Shown: positions 1 to 11,035, counted from the first letter of the stretch. The stretch is 64,000 nucleotides of DNA from Cystobacter fuscus (GCF_002305875.1 NZ_CP022098.1:5146001-5210000); one strand, 5' to 3'. The notes: a model not told the origin generated them from the sequence alone. Program-made: numbers and translations.

Positions 1-1061
1 AAGTCGCGGCCCATCGCCTTGAGCACGCGGAAGAGCTGCCGGAAGTGCAGCGACTGATCCGTGGCCACCACGTAGAGCGACTTGTCGAAGTGGAAGCGCT
101 CGTGGCGGTCGATGGCCGCCGCCAGGTCGCGCGTGGCGTAGAGCGTGCTGCCGTCGTTCTTCTTGAGGAGCACCGGCGGCTCGTTCTCCTCGTAGGGCAG
201 GCCCACGATGAGGGCGCCCTCGGACTGCTTGACGCCCACCGTGCGGGAGATCTCCTCGATCACCGGCTCCATCTTGTCCTGGTAGAAGCTCTCGCCCTCG
301 ATGTGCTCGAAGCGGATGCCCAGCCGGGCGTAGATGCGCAGGAAGTCGCGGATGGACGTCTCGCGGAACTCCTTCCACAGCGCGAGCGCCTCGGCGTCAT
401 TGGCCTCCATGCGCCGGAAGAAGTCACGGGCGCGCTCGTCGAACGCGGGCTCCTTCTCCGCGCGCTGGTTGGCCTGGACGTACACCTTGACCAGGTGCGC
501 CATGTCCTGGCGCTTGGCCGGGTCGCCGTACTCCTGGAAGCCCACGGCGACGAGGCCGAACTGCTTGCCCCAGTCGCCCAGGTAGTTGATGCCCTCCACG
601 CGGTAGCCGAGCGCCCGGTGCAGGTTGGCCACGGCGTGGCCGATGACGGTGGAGCGGATGTGGTGGAAGGCGATGGGCTTGGCGATGTTGGGCGAGGAGT
701 AGTCCATCACCACCGTCTTGCCCGCGCCCGAGTCCCCGCCGCCATAGCGCGTGCCCTGGGCGCGCGCCGCGTCGATGACCTCGGCGGTGAAGGGCAGGAG
801 CGAGAAGCGCGCGTTGACGTAGGGACCGGCGGCCACGATCTCCAGGCCGGGCACCTTCAGGTTCTGCGCGAGCCCGGCGGCGATCGCCGGAGGAGCCTTC
901 TTCTGCGCCTTGGCCAGGGGAAAGGTGGGAAACGACAGGTCCCCGTGCGTGGGGTCGGCCGGCTTGACCTGGGCGTCGATCTCGGAAGCGGGCACGCCCA
1001 GCGACTGGGCGAGCGCCTCGACGAATGCTGCCCGGTAATGCGAGTAGGCGGAAGTGCTCAT
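1..1061 (-). CDS. argS: Arginyl-tRNA synthetase, 3' end outside window
   Basis: Class I aminoacyl-tRNA synthetase that charges tRNA-Arg in the cytoplasm. Read on the minus strand from the ATG at 1061, the protein begins MSTSAYSHYRAAFVEALAQ and carries an N-terminal arginyl-tRNA synthetase additional domain. It then shows the class I signature region SSPNIAKPIAFHHIRST, where HHIRS is the HIGH-like motif. About 353 residues are visible; the rest of the catalytic domain and the anticodon-binding DALR domain lie beyond base 1. It follows the histidine kinase gene on the same strand with an 88-bp gap, so co-transcription is possible but not shown. The identification is secure; only the end is missing. 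Confidence 0.93.
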   Translation of the reverse strand, partial: MSTSAYSHYRAAFVEALAQSLGVPASEIDAQVKPADPTHGDLSFPTFPLAKAQKKAPPAIAAGLAQNLKVPGLEIVAAGPYVNARFSLLPFTAEVIDAARAQGTRYGGGDSGAGKTVVMDYSSPNIAKPIAFHHIRSTVIGHAVANLHRALGYRVEGINYLGDWGKQFGLVAVGFQEYGDPAKRQDMAHLVKVYVQANQRAEKEPAFDERARDFFRRMEANDAEALALWKEFRETSIRDFLRIYARLGIRFEHIEGESFYQDKMEPVIEEISRTVGVKQSEGALIVGLPYEENEPPVLLKKNDGSTLYATRDLAAAIDRHERFHFDKSLYVVATDQSLHFRQLFRVLKAMGRD

Positions 1062-1149
1062 GGGACGCGCGGCATACTAAGCGAAGGAGTCAGGGATTCC
1101 GCGCATCTTCTGTTGACGCAGCGTGTCGTGCGTCCTTGGAATGACTGCT

Positions 1150-2829
1150 TCAGGTCACCGCGCCCCGGCGGCTCGGGCGCACCACGGCGGCCACGGTGTC
1201 GAGCAGTCGCGGCAGTTGGAGGGGCTTCTCGAAGAAGCCATCGATGCGATCCAGGCCCTGGCCGGCGCCGAGGGTGGACACGTCGCTGGCGCCCGAGATG
1301 ATGTAGACGGCCACGTCGGCGAGCGACTCGGTGCCACGGATGAAGCGCAGCACCGAGCGGCCGTCTTCCTCGCTCAGGCGCAGATCCAACAGCACCATGG
1401 CCGGGCGGATGTGCGAGAGGATGGAGCGCGCCTCGGAGGCGCCCGAGGTGGACATCACCCGGTAGCCCTCCTGTTCGAGGACCTGTTGGAGCACCTCGCG
1501 GCAGTCCACGTCGTCCTCGACGAGGAGGATGCCGCCGGCGCGGGGACCGGTCTGGGCGAGGTCGGGCGAGCTGACGGCGCCGGCGAACAGGGGCATGACC
1601 ATCTGCAGGGCGGTGCCCTCGCCCAGGGTGCTCGAGGCCTCCACGCGGCCGCCGTGCAGCGCCATGATCTTGGCGACCAGGGGCAGGCCGAGGCTGTGGC
1701 CCTGGCCGCGCGTGCCATCGGGGCGGTGGAAGGGATCGAAGACGTGCTCCAGGTCCTCGGTGCCCAGACCCGGGCCGCTGTCCTTGACGGTGAGCAGGGC
1801 GAGTCCGTCCTCGCTGCCCACGCGCAGCTCCACGGTGTCCTCGGGCTCGCAGCGGTTGATGCCGCTCTCCACGAGGTTCTGGATGGCCTCGGCGATGCGC
1901 TCGCGGTCGCCGCGCACGAAGACCTCGCCCGTGGGGGGCAGCACGAGCTGGACCTTGGACTGCTCGGCGGCGGGGGCGAGGGTGCGCACCACCTCCTCGG
2001 CCACGGCCTTGAGCCCGAAGGGGCGCTGGTTGAGCTGCATCTTGCCCGCCTGGAGCCGGGACATGAGGAGCAGATCATTCACCATGCGCAGCATGCGGTC
2101 CGCGCTCCGGTCGCACACCTGCACCGCGCGGCGCTGGGCGTCCGACAGGCCCCCGAGCTTCTCGCGTCCCATCATCGCCAGGTAGGCCTTGATGGTGGTG
2201 AGGGGGTTCTTCAAGTCATGGGACACGTTGCCGAGCAGCTCGTCGCGGCTCTGCTCCAGGGCCTTGAGGCCGGCGATGGCCGTCTGCAGGTCCTTGTTGC
2301 GCCGGGCGCTGTCGTCGCGCAGGCGCGCCACCTCGTAGGAGGCGGACAACTGGCTGGCGAGCGCCATGAGGAGCGAGTCCGGGGCGGAGCGGCGCGGGGC
2401 GAGGATGGCGAGCACGCCGCTGGTGCCCAGGGGGCTCTCCAGGGGCACGGCGATGGTCTCCTCGTCGCGCAGGATGGCGCGCTCGGCGAAGGCGCGGCCC
2501 ACGACACCCTCCTCGGGGGTGGCGGCGGTGATGCGCTCGTCGTAGCGGCCGCGCACGTGCTCCACGTGGAGCTGGTTGCGCGCGGGGAGGTAGCGCGCGA
2601 CGTAGCAGGCCTTGGCCTGCATCAGGCCGTGGATGAGCTGGAGCTGGGCGCGCAGCGCCTCGGTGGGGCCCTCGCTGGAGGTGATGTGCTGGGCCATCTC
2701 CGCGAGGGTGCGCTCGGCGACCTCGCTCTCCACGGGGGGCTGGGGCTTCACCAGACGCCGGACGGGCTTCTTGGGCTCAGGGCGCAGGGTGACGACTTCG
2801 GCCAGATGGGGAACCTTCTTCTTGGGCAC
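1150..2829 (-). CDS. Hybrid sensor histidine kinase (GAF-HisKA-HATPase-REC)
   Basis: Cytoplasmic 559-aa two-component protein with a GTG start and no membrane segment. A lysine- and proline-rich N-terminus is followed by a GAF-like sensor domain (about 40-170), a HisKA dimerisation domain with the phosphoacceptor in NVSHDLKNP (His204), an HATPase domain (about 280-415) with G1 box DSGPGLG (Asp350) and a G2-like SLGLPLV, and a C-terminal receiver (about 433-555) with acidic pair Glu438/Asp439-Asp440, Asp482 and Lys535. The N-box reads NLVESGINR, so the second, Mg-ATP-coordinating Asn is replaced by Ser322. Autokinase activity may therefore be weak or absent. No DNA-binding output is present. 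It lies upstream of argS; the signal it senses cannot be told from sequence. Confidence 0.85.
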   Translation of the reverse strand: MPKKKVPHLAEVVTLRPEPKKPVRRLVKPQPPVESEVAERTLAEMAQHITSSEGPTEALRAQLQLIHGLMQAKACYVARYLPARNQLHVEHVRGRYDERITAATPEEGVVGRAFAERAILRDEETIAVPLESPLGTSGVLAILAPRRSAPDSLLMALASQLSASYEVARLRDDSARRNKDLQTAIAGLKALEQSRDELLGNVSHDLKNPLTTIKAYLAMMGREKLGGLSDAQRRAVQVCDRSADRMLRMVNDLLLMSRLQAGKMQLNQRPFGLKAVAEEVVRTLAPAAEQSKVQLVLPPTGEVFVRGDRERIAEAIQNLVESGINRCEPEDTVELRVGSEDGLALLTVKDSGPGLGTEDLEHVFDPFHRPDGTRGQGHSLGLPLVAKIMALHGGRVEASSTLGEGTALQMVMPLFAGAVSSPDLAQTGPRAGGILLVEDDVDCREVLQQVLEQEGYRVMSTSGASEARSILSHIRPAMVLLDLRLSEEDGRSVLRFIRGTESLADVAVYIISGASDVSTLGAGQGLDRIDGFFEKPLQLPRLLDTVAAVVRPSRRGAVT

Positions 2830-3026
2830 GGAGCAACCTCGGCGGCCAGGGAGCGGTGCTTCCGCTCCTCATCGACGGGGGAGGGTGGAAGGCCTCACCC
2901 CGCGCAGGCAATCCTGCGCCAGTGGACACGGGGGTGGGAACCCAGGTGTGCCACCGCGGCGCAACAGCGCTCTCCGCAGGACAATTGCCGTGTCCAACAG
3001 GTGACATCAGGTGGGGAGGCGGGCGG

Positions 3027-3053
3027 CCAACCCCAAGGGTTTTCCAGGGTTGG
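3027..3053 (-). terminator. Hairpin after the HEAT-repeat gene
   Basis: Seven-base-pair stem (CCAACCC with GGGTTGG) directly beyond the stop codon of the minus-strand HEAT-repeat gene. No U-run follows it, so it is at best a weak or factor-dependent terminator. Nothing else is recognisable in the 225-bp gap 2830-3054. Confidence 0.3.
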
Positions 3054-3054
3054 G

Positions 3055-3696
3055 TCAGGCCTGGAAGCCGCTCTCCTGGAGCGCCTGGGTGGCGGCCATC
3101 TGGACGCGGCGCGCGGTGTCGCCCGTGGTGAGCTTCTGGATGGGCTCGCGCGCGGGGGCGTACTTGAGGGGCCCCAGCGCCTTGAGGGCGGCGATCTTCA
3201 CGTCGTCGGACATGTCGTCGAGGAAGGGCAGGAGCGCCGGGGCGATGCGCTCGTCCTGCTTGCCGGTGATGTAGTGCAGCAGGACGACCTTCTTCTCCGG
3301 GTCGCGCATGTACTGGGCGCTCAGGGCGGTGAGCGTGTCCACGACGGTGGAGACGACCTCGGCCTCGCTCTGGAGCGACTCGAGGATGCGCACGGCCCAG
3401 GACGTGGCCTGCTCGTTCTTGCGCAGGAACTCGGTGACGGGGGCGATGGCGTCCTTGCCAAAGCCCTTGATGAGCTCGAAGACGTGCTCCTTCTCGTCCG
3501 CGTCCGTGGTGAGCGGCTCCACGTTGATGGTGTAGCGGTGCATGAGCACGGTGACGGCCTCGGGGAACTTCATCTCCCCGAGCTGCTGGAGGGCCTTCTG
3601 CCGGGAGGTGGGGTCGCCGTACTTCTGGGTGACCTTGGGCTTGAGCTTGAGGGCTTTGTCGGGGCCGGAGCCGCCGAGGAAGTCGAAGATACCCAT
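3055..3696 (-). CDS. HEAT-repeat protein
   Basis: A 213-aa soluble protein starting MGIFDFLGGSGPDKALKLK with an ATG at 3696. The body is a series of amphipathic helical pairs typical of HEAT/PBS-lyase-type repeats, for example RQKALQQLGEMKFPEAVTVL, then EHVFELIKGFGKDAIAPVTEFL and DDVKIAALKALGPLKYAPA. Such repeats make a curved scaffold for protein binding; no catalytic residues are seen. It sits between dnaJ and the kinase on the same strand, 107 bp after the dnaJ stop. A chaperone or scaffold role is only a guess from the neighbourhood. Confidence 0.75.
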   Translation of the reverse strand: MGIFDFLGGSGPDKALKLKPKVTQKYGDPTSRQKALQQLGEMKFPEAVTVLMHRYTINVEPLTTDADEKEHVFELIKGFGKDAIAPVTEFLRKNEQATSWAVRILESLQSEAEVVSTVVDTLTALSAQYMRDPEKKVVLLHYITGKQDERIAPALLPFLDDMSDDVKIAALKALGPLKYAPAREPIQKLTTGDTARRVQMAATQALQESGFQA

Positions 3697-3803
3697 GAGT
3701 GAAGAGGCTCCGAGGGGGGTTGAACCGGGTTCTTGAAGGGCCGTGTAGGACGTGGCGGCGGGGAACGCAAGAGACTTGGGGGGCTGGCCCGGGGGCGGCG
3801 GGC

Positions 3804-4985
3804 CTAGAGGTGGAGCGCGCCCCGGACATCCGTCTGGTAGGCCCGGGCGAGCGACTCCGCGGCGCGGCGCGCCTCGTCCGAGAGCTGCTCGGGCACCTTG
3901 ACCTGGAGGGTGAGGTAGAGGTCTCCCGGGGGCCCGCCCTTGAGCGAGGGCGAGCCGCGGCCCTTGAGGCGCATCTTGCGGCCGGACTGGGAGCCGGGGG
4001 GCACCTTGACGGTGACCTCGCCCTGGAAGGTGGGCACGCGGATCTCCGCGCCCAGCATGGCCTCGGAGACGGTCACCGGGAGATCCATGGACAGATCATC
4101 CCCCTCCCGGCGCACCAGGGGGTGCTCGGACACGATCGTCTCGATGTAGAGATCGCCCGGAGGGCCACCCCGCGAGCCCGCGGAGCCCTGTCCGGACAGC
4201 CGCACCTTGGAGCCGGTCTGCACGCCCGCGGGAATCTTCACGGTGAGCCGGGCCGTCTCGTCGAGCACGCCCGAGCCCTGGCAGGAAGGGCAGGGAGGAG
4301 CGGCGCGTCCGGAGCCGCGGCAGGTGGGGCAGGTGCCCCCGGAGGCCATGCCGAGCACGCCACCGGCCCGGCGCGTCTTGCCCGTGCCGCCGCAGGTGGC
4401 GCACGTGGTGGGAGTGCCCACCTGGCCCGAGCCCTGGCAGCGCTGACAGCGTCCGGGACGTTGCAGCGAGATGCTGCGCTCGGTGCCGGTGAGGGCCTCG
4501 GCGAAGCTGAGCGTGAGCGTGGCCGAGATGTCTTCGCCCGGAGTGGGACCCGCCGCCCGGCCGCCCGCGCGCCCGAAGATCTCCCCGATGTCCACCCCGC
4601 CGGTGCCGCCGCCCGTGCGCCCGAAGATGTCGCCCAGGATGTCCCCCAGGTCGAAGTCCGCGCCGCCCCCTCCACCGCCACCGCTGAAGGGCATTCCGCC
4701 ACCCGAGGCACGCGCGGCCTTGTAGGCGCGATACTGCTGGGCCTTCTTCTCGTCGAAGCCGAGCTTGGCGGCCTCTTCGCCGAACTCGTCATAGAGCTTG
4801 CGCTTCTTCTCGTCCGACAGCACCTCGAAGGCGGCGTTGAGTTGCTTGAACTTCTCCTCGGCGCTCTTGTCCCCCGGGTTGACATCCGGGTGGTACTTGC
4901 GCGCGAGTTTGCGGAAGGCCTTCTTGATGTCTTCGGCCGATGCCGTCCGGGACACGCCGAGAATCTGGTAATAGTCGTCCGCCAT
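3804..4985 (-). CDS. dnaJ: Chaperone protein DnaJ (Hsp40)
   Basis: Co-chaperone that stimulates the DnaK ATPase and delivers unfolded clients. The 393-aa product from ATG 4985 begins [11 protein letters not shown]. It has a J domain with the HPD tripeptide ([10 protein letters not shown]), a Gly/Phe-rich linker ([14 protein letters not shown], then FGRTGGG and FGRAGGR), four CxxCxGxG zinc motifs ([32 protein letters not shown]) and the C-terminal beta-sandwich substrate-binding domains. A GTG six codons upstream (5003) is also in frame, but the GGAGG sequence lies after that GTG and 11 bases before the ATG, which favours 4985. It is divergent from the SurA-like gene, so 4986-5095 must carry both promoters. 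Confidence 0.93.
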   Translation of the reverse strand: MADDYYQILGVSRTASAEDIKKAFRKLARKYHPDVNPGDKSAEEKFKQLNAAFEVLSDEKKRKLYDEFGEEAAKLGFDEKKAQQYRAYKAARASGGGMPFSGGGGGGGADFDLGDILGDIFGRTGGGTGGVDIGEIFGRAGGRAAGPTPGEDISATLTLSFAEALTGTERSISLQRPGRCQRCQGSGQVGTPTTCATCGGTGKTRRAGGVLGMASGGTCPTCRGSGRAAPPCPSCQGSGVLDETARLTVKIPAGVQTGSKVRLSGQGSAGSRGGPPGDLYIETIVSEHPLVRREGDDLSMDLPVTVSEAMLGAEIRVPTFQGEVTVKVPPGSQSGRKMRLKGRGSPSLKGGPPGDLYLTLQVKVPEQLSDEARRAAESLARAYQTDVRGALHL

Positions 4986-5095
4986 GTGCTTGGCATCCTC
5001 CACGATTGCAAGAACGTAACCAGTTGTACGGAGAGCGCCAGCATGGCGTGTTGCCCAGGGTCCGGATGTATAAAGTGAGAGGACCGAGGAAGATC

Positions 5096-5809
5096 ATGGG
5101 TGCGCCGCGCGGACGAACCGTGAAGAGGGGACTGGTGGTGGGCTGTCTCGCGCTGGTGCCGATGACTTCCGGTGGGGCCGTGGCGCAGACCGCTTCGCCG
5201 ACTTCCCTGGAGGGCTCTCGGGTACTGGACCGGGTGGTGGCGGTCGTGGGGGGGCAGGTGCTGACCCTGAGCGAGCTGGAATTCGAGGCCCGGGTGGCGC
5301 TCGTGGAGCGGGGAGGCGTCAGGGCGGCCGATGAGCGGCTGGACGAGCCCACGCTGCTGGGCGCGCTCGAGCTGGGCATCAACCAGCGGCTGCTGGTGGC
5401 GGGGGCGGATCGCCTGCAGGCCTTCGCCGCGGAGCGCTCGGCGGTGGATGCGCGGCTGCGGCGGTTCCGCGAGCGCTTCGAGGACGAGCCGGCGCTGTTG
5501 TCCTTCCTGGCGCGGCACGACGCGGATCTGGATCAACTGATGGTGGTGCTGGAGCGGAGCGTGCGGGCCGAGCGCATCCTGGACAGCCGGATCCGCCTGC
5601 GTGCCCAGGTGAGCGAAGCGGAGGTGCGGCGCTACTGGGAGGAACACAAGTCGACCCTGGGGGGGTCCTACGAGGGCGTGCACGACGCCTTGAAGGAGCG
5701 GTTGATGCGGGAGCGCTACGGAGAGCTCGCGAAGGAGGAGTTCAAGCGGGTCCGGGCGGACGCGCGGGTACGCCGGGTGGCGCCCTTCGCCCAGGGGGCT
5801 CGGCCATGA
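5096..5809 (+). CDS. SurA N-terminal-like periplasmic protein
   Basis: A 237-aa exported protein. From ATG 5096, preceded by an AGGA element, it has an Arg-rich n-region, a hydrophobic stretch (GLVVGCLALVPM) and a likely Sec cleavage after AVAQ. The mature part resembles the N-terminal chaperone half of SurA-type peptidyl-prolyl isomerases: LDRVVAVVGGQVLTLSELE near the start, then helical LGALELGINQRLLVAGADRL. No parvulin PPIase domain follows, so it would be a chaperone-like periplasmic protein rather than a full isomerase. An in-frame ATG at 5066 overlaps a TATAAA sequence and is less likely. Its stop overlaps the rimI start (ATGA), so the two are translationally coupled. Confidence 0.7.
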   Translation: MGAPRGRTVKRGLVVGCLALVPMTSGGAVAQTASPTSLEGSRVLDRVVAVVGGQVLTLSELEFEARVALVERGGVRAADERLDEPTLLGALELGINQRLLVAGADRLQAFAAERSAVDARLRRFRERFEDEPALLSFLARHDADLDQLMVVLERSVRAERILDSRIRLRAQVSEAEVRRYWEEHKSTLGGSYEGVHDALKERLMRERYGELAKEEFKRVRADARVRRVAPFAQGARP

Positions 5810-6324
5810 GGCGGATGCGGGAGGAGCCCCGGGGGAGCAGGCCGCCGGGCGCCCGGCCGTCCGCCTTCCTCCTGCGGCGGATGACGCACGAGGATCTGCC
5901 CGCGGTGATGGAGCTGGAGAAGGCGTCGTTCACCAACCCCTGGTCGCTGGAGCTGCTGCGGCGCGAGCTGGGGCACGACTGGTCCGTCATCTTCCTGCTC
6001 GAGGAGCCCATCGAGGAGGGAGGCCGTCGACTGCTGGGCATCTCCATCTTCTGGATCGTCCACGACGAGGTGCACGTGCTCAACGTGGCCACGGCGCCGG
6101 AGCACCGGCGGCGCGGGGTGGGGCGGACCCTGATCGAAGCCACCCTGGCCGAGGGCCGGACGCGCAAGTGCAGCCTGGCGACACTCGAGGTGCGCAAGAG
6201 CAACGAGGCCGCCATCAACCTCTACAAATCCTTCGGGTTCCGTCCGGTGGGGGTGCGGCCCAACTACTACGTGGACGAGGGCCAGGCCGCCGAGGACGCG
6301 ATCGTGATGGTCCTCGACTTCTAG
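5806..6324 (+). CDS. rimI: Ribosomal-protein-alanine N-acetyltransferase RimI
   Basis: GNAT-family enzyme that transfers acetyl from acetyl-CoA to a protein N-terminus, classically ribosomal protein S18. The 172-aa product has a short Arg-rich N-terminal extension and the GNAT core: LLRRMTHEDLPAVMELEK, the motif-A acetyl-CoA loop EHRRRGVGRTLIE (Q/RxxGxG/A), and EVRKSNEAAINLYKSFGF near the end. The start overlaps the upstream stop by four bases. Its position just before the ribosomal cluster fits its role, but a strong promoter lies between it and rpsL. Confidence 0.88.
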   Translation: MRRMREEPRGSRPPGARPSAFLLRRMTHEDLPAVMELEKASFTNPWSLELLRRELGHDWSVIFLLEEPIEEGGRRLLGISIFWIVHDEVHVLNVATAPEHRRRGVGRTLIEATLAEGRTRKCSLATLEVRKSNEAAINLYKSFGFRPVGVRPNYYVDEGQAAEDAIVMVLDF

Positions 6325-6382
6325 CGACCGGGGGAGTAGAGGAGCGCGGCCATCCGTAGAGTGTGGGAACGACCGCCAGTGC

Positions 6383-6410
6383 TTGACACGGGGGGTCCCC
6401 TCCCTATACT
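6383..6410 (+). promoter_or_regulatory. Sigma70-type promoter of the str operon
   Basis: A perfect -35 TTGACA (6383-6388), a 16-bp spacer and a near-perfect -10 TATACT (6405-6410) lie 88 bp before the rpsL start. The bases just after the -10 are GC-rich (CGCGGCCCTT), as expected for a discriminator of a promoter under growth-rate or stringent control. Seen directly; activity and regulation are inferred. Confidence 0.8.
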
Positions 6411-6497
6411 CGCGGCCCTTTTTCAAAGCGCAGTGGTAGGTGTGTATGCGCCCCCGGGTACACCCGCCCGGGACAATCGGGAAGGAAGAGGAGTTCA

Positions 6498-6869
6498 GTG
6501 CCAACCATCAGCCAGCTGGTCCGCCAGGGCCGCGAGAAGTTGAACATCAAGGGCAAGAGCCCCGCTCTGAAGGAGTGCCCTCAGAAGCGCGGCGTCTGCA
6601 CCCGCGTGTACACCACGACGCCGAAGAAGCCGAACTCGGCCCTTCGCAAGGTGGCGCGCGTTCGTCTGACGAACGGAATCGAAGTGACGTCCTACATCCC
6701 CGGCGTGGGTCACAACCTCCAGGAGCACTCGGTGGTGATGATCCGTGGTGGCCGTGTGAAGGATCTCCCGGGCGTTCGCTACCACATCATCCGCGGCACG
6801 CTGGACTCGGTCGGCGTGGCCGGCCGCAAGCAGGGCCGTTCCAAGTACGGCGCCAAGCGTCCGAGCTGA
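6498..6869 (+). CDS. rpsL: 30S ribosomal protein S12
   Basis: Decoding-centre protein of the small subunit, 123 aa, GTG start with GGAAGAGGAG upstream. The conserved [17 protein letters not shown] and [13 protein letters not shown] segments are intact, including the lysines whose mutation gives streptomycin resistance, so S12 is predicted to be streptomycin-sensitive. The usual GGEGHNL loop reads PGVGHNL. First gene of the str operon, followed by rpsG after 142 bp. Confidence 0.98.
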   Translation: MPTISQLVRQGREKLNIKGKSPALKECPQKRGVCTRVYTTTPKKPNSALRKVARVRLTNGIEVTSYIPGVGHNLQEHSVVMIRGGRVKDLPGVRYHIIRGTLDSVGVAGRKQGRSKYGAKRPS

Positions 6870-7011
6870 GCTCGGAGCTGATCACCTTCGCTTCATGACT
6901 TGGGACGCTTGCCCCGCACCCTGGGGAGCCTCCCGGATTCGCCAACGCAGTTCGAAGCCCCCATTGAAGACTCCCGGGTGCATGGGAGCGGGGCGTAAGG
7001 GATAGAAAAAG

Positions 7012-7482
7012 ATGCCTCGTCGTCGCGTAGTAGCCAAGCGCAAGATCCTTCCCGATCCGAAGTTCCAGGACCGTCTCGTCACGAAGTTCGTGAACGACCT
7101 GATGCGCAAGGGGAAGAAGTCCATCGCCGAGCGGGTGTGCTACGGCGCCTTCACGCTCATCGAGGAGCGTGCGAAGGAAGATCCCCTCAAGACGTTCAAG
7201 AAGGCCCTGGACAACGTCAAGCCGGTGCTCGAGGTGAAGAGCCGCCGCGTCGGTGGCGCCACCTACCAGGTGCCCGTGGAGGTCCGTCAGGATCGCCGCG
7301 TGGCGCTGGGCATGCGCTGGATCATCACCTACGCCAAGGCGCGCGGTGAGAAGACGGCCATGGAGAAGCTGGCCGGCGAGATCATGGACGCCGCCAACAA
7401 CCGCGGCAACGCGGTGAAGAAGCGCGAGGACACGCACAAGATGGCCGAGGCCAACAAGGCCTTCGCCCACTACCGCTGGTAG
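7012..7482 (+). CDS. rpsG: 30S ribosomal protein S7
   Basis: Primary 16S rRNA-binding protein of the small-subunit head, 156 aa, the usual length. Begins [18 protein letters not shown] and keeps the family segments [20 protein letters not shown] and [17 protein letters not shown] start 12 bases after a weak AAGGGA element. Second gene of the str operon; a strong hairpin lies between it and fusA. Confidence 0.98.
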   Translation: MPRRRVVAKRKILPDPKFQDRLVTKFVNDLMRKGKKSIAERVCYGAFTLIEERAKEDPLKTFKKALDNVKPVLEVKSRRVGGATYQVPVEVRQDRRVALGMRWIITYAKARGEKTAMEKLAGEIMDAANNRGNAVKKREDTHKMAEANKAFAHYRW

Positions 7483-7507
7483 TCCTCGCGATTTCTTGTT
7501 GTGCCCG

Positions 7508-7550
7508 ACACCCGGATGCGCTTAACGCGCGTCCGGGTGTTTGCGGTTTT
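7508..7550 (+). terminator. Intrinsic terminator or attenuator between rpsG and fusA
   Basis: A 14-bp stem: ACACCCGGA (7508-7516) pairs with TCCGGGTGT (7532-7540), continuing inward through a G-U pair and GCGC/GCGC to a 5-base loop. Short T-runs follow (TTT at 7540-7542, TTTT at 7547-7550). It lies inside the str operon, so it would reduce or regulate read-through into fusA rather than end the operon fully. Confidence 0.65.
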
Positions 7551-7582
7551 GTAGACATCCGCTTCTGGAGAGGTTTGGAGCC

Positions 7583-9658
7583 ATGCCCCGCGAGTATCCC
7601 CTCGAGCGCTATCGCAACATCGGCATCATGGCGCACATCGACGCCGGCAAGACCACGACCACGGAACGGATCCTGTTCTACGCGGGGGCCATCCACAAGA
7701 TGGGCGAGGTGCATGAAGGCACCACGACCACGGACTGGATGGTGCAGGAGCGCGAGCGTGGCATCACCATCACCTCGGCGGCCATCACCGCGTTCTGGAA
7801 CCGCAACGAGCAGAAGTACCGCATCAACATCATCGACACGCCGGGCCACGTGGACTTCACCATCGAGGTGGAGCGCTCGCTGCGCGTGCTGGACGGGGCC
7901 GTCGCGGTGTTCGACGCGGTCAACGGCGTCGAGCCGCAGTCGGTGACGGTGTGGCGCCAGGCGGACAAGTACAAGGTTCCGCGCATCTGCTTCGTGAACA
8001 AGATGGACCGGGTGGGGGCGGACTACGAGATGTCCGTGGGCACCATCCGCGAGAAGCTGGGTGCGCGTCCGGTGCGCCTGCAACTGCCGCTGGGCGCCGA
8101 GGACAAGCACCGCGGCGTCATCGATCTCGTGCGCATGAAGGCGCTCGTCTTCTCCGACTCGGAGATGGGCAGCCGCTTCGACGAGGTGGAGATCCCCGAG
8201 GAGTTCCGGGCCGAGGCGGACGCGGCGCGCGCGGAGCTGGTGGAGACGGCGGCCGAGCAGGACGACGCGCTCACCGAGAAGTTCCTCGAGGGCACGGAGC
8301 TCACGGAGGCGGAGATCCGCTCGGCCATCCGCAAGGGGTGCCTGGCGCTGAGGATCTTCCCGGTGTTCTGCGGCTCGGCCTTCAAGCACAAGGGCGTGCA
8401 GCCGCTGCTGGACGCGGTGGTGGACTATCTGCCGGGCCCGCTCGACATCCCGTCCGTGCAGGGCAAGAACCCCAAGGGCAAGGAGGAGACGCGGGAGACG
8501 AGCGACAAGGCGCCCTTGAGCGCGCTGGCGTTCAAGATCATGCCGGACCCGTCCTTCCCGTCGCAGTCGCTCACCTTCTTGCGCATCTACTCGGGGAGCC
8601 TGGAGTCGGGCTCGGCGGTGTGGAACTCGGTGAAGGGCAAGCGCGAGCGCATCGGACGGCTGGTGCAGATGCGCGCGGACAAGAAGGACGAGGTGGCCGA
8701 GTGCTACGCGGGGGACATCTGCGCGGTGGTGGGCATGAAGCTGGCCACCACGGGCGACACCCTGTGTGACGACAAGCACCCCATCATCCTCGAGCAGATG
8801 GAGTTCCCCGAGCCCGTCATCGACGTGGCCATCGAGCCCAAGTCCACGGCGGACCAGGAGAAGATCCACACGAGCCTGGCGCGCCTGGCGGCGGAGGATC
8901 CCTCGTTCCGGGTGAGGACGAACGAGGAGACGGGGCAGACGCTCATCGCGGGCATGGGCGAGCTGCACCTGGAGATCATCGTCGACCGGCTCCTGCGCGA
9001 GCACAAGGTGGACGCCAACGTGGGCAAGCCCCAGGTGGCCTACCGCGAGACGATCACCCGGACGGTGGAGTCCGAGGGCAAGTTCATGCGCCCCCTGGGC
9101 GGCAAGAACCAGTTCGGCCACGTGTGGCTGCGCGTGAGCCCGAACAAGGCGGGGCAGGGCTTCGTCTTCGAGAACACCATTCCCGCGGAGAAGGTGACGA
9201 AGGAGTTCGTCGAGGCGGCGCGACAGGGCGTGCAGGAATCGCTGCAGAGCGGCCCCATCGCGGGCTACCCGCTGCTGGACGTGAAGGTGGAGGCCTATGA
9301 CGGCTCCATGCACGAGACGGAGTCGAGCGAGATGGCCTTCAAGATCGCCGGCTCCATGGCCTTCCGGGAGGCCGTGCGCGGCGCGGAGCCCGTGCTGCTC
9401 GAGCCCATCATGGACTGCGAGGTCGTCACGCCCAACGACTTCACGGGCGACGTCATCGGCGACCTGACGGCGCGGCGGGGGCGCATCCAGGGCATGGAGC
9501 CTCGGCCGGGAGGCGTGCAGGCGATCCTCGCCCAGGTGCCACTCGCCAAGATGTTCGGCTACTCGACGGACCTGCGCAGCCGCAGTCAGGGAAGAGCGAC
9601 CTACACCATGCGGTTCAGCAACTACGCGCCGGCACCGAAGGACGCGCTGAATCGCTGA
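7583..9658 (+). CDS. fusA: Elongation factor G
   Basis: Translocation GTPase, 691 aa. The start is set at ATG 7583 ([15 protein letters not shown]), preceded by GGAG; an earlier in-frame start at 7541 would lie in the terminator hairpin. G1 [13 protein letters not shown]2-region RGITITSA, G3 DTPGHVDF and G4 NKMD are all present, as are EF-G domains II-V, including the [10 protein letters not shown] loop of domain IV. It lies between rpsG and tuf in the classical str order. Confidence 0.97.
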   Translation: MPREYPLERYRNIGIMAHIDAGKTTTTERILFYAGAIHKMGEVHEGTTTTDWMVQERERGITITSAAITAFWNRNEQKYRINIIDTPGHVDFTIEVERSLRVLDGAVAVFDAVNGVEPQSVTVWRQADKYKVPRICFVNKMDRVGADYEMSVGTIREKLGARPVRLQLPLGAEDKHRGVIDLVRMKALVFSDSEMGSRFDEVEIPEEFRAEADAARAELVETAAEQDDALTEKFLEGTELTEAEIRSAIRKGCLALRIFPVFCGSAFKHKGVQPLLDAVVDYLPGPLDIPSVQGKNPKGKEETRETSDKAPLSALAFKIMPDPSFPSQSLTFLRIYSGSLESGSAVWNSVKGKRERIGRLVQMRADKKDEVAECYAGDICAVVGMKLATTGDTLCDDKHPIILEQMEFPEPVIDVAIEPKSTADQEKIHTSLARLAAEDPSFRVRTNEETGQTLIAGMGELHLEIIVDRLLREHKVDANVGKPQVAYRETITRTVESEGKFMRPLGGKNQFGHVWLRVSPNKAGQGFVFENTIPAEKVTKEFVEAARQGVQESLQSGPIAGYPLLDVKVEAYDGSMHETESSEMAFKIAGSMAFREAVRGAEPVLLEPIMDCEVVTPNDFTGDVIGDLTARRGRIQGMEPRPGGVQAILAQVPLAKMFGYSTDLRSRSQGRATYTMRFSNYAPAPKDALNR

Positions 9659-9665
9659 GTGACTT

Positions 9666-9684
9666 GCTCCCTCGCGAAGGGAGC
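9666..9684 (+). terminator. Hairpin after fusA
   Basis: Perfect 7-bp stem GCTCCCT/AGGGAGC with a 5-base loop, 8 bases after the fusA stop. It is followed by a mixed sequence with only a weak T-run, so it may act as a processing site, partial terminator or mRNA-stabilising end before tuf. Confidence 0.4.
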
Positions 9685-9779
9685 AGGCGATTTCAATTGA
9701 CGTTTTCGCGGGTTTGAAGCACGACGCAGCACCTTTTTTTTCTCCATTCGGTCGGTAAGCCAGTCTCCGAGGAGCAGCG

Positions 9780-10970
<1,191 letters not shown>

Positions 10971-11035
10971 TAAGAGAAGTTTCCGCTTGCCCTGGCTCGA
11001 AGAAACAGCGAAAAGCCGGGGCAGTGTGAATTAGG

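Noticed and set aside
1123-3702. 859-codon plus-strand open frame opposite the kinase and HEAT genes
   Set aside because: Antisense to two genes with clear domains; its sequence is Gly/Ala/His-rich without motifs.
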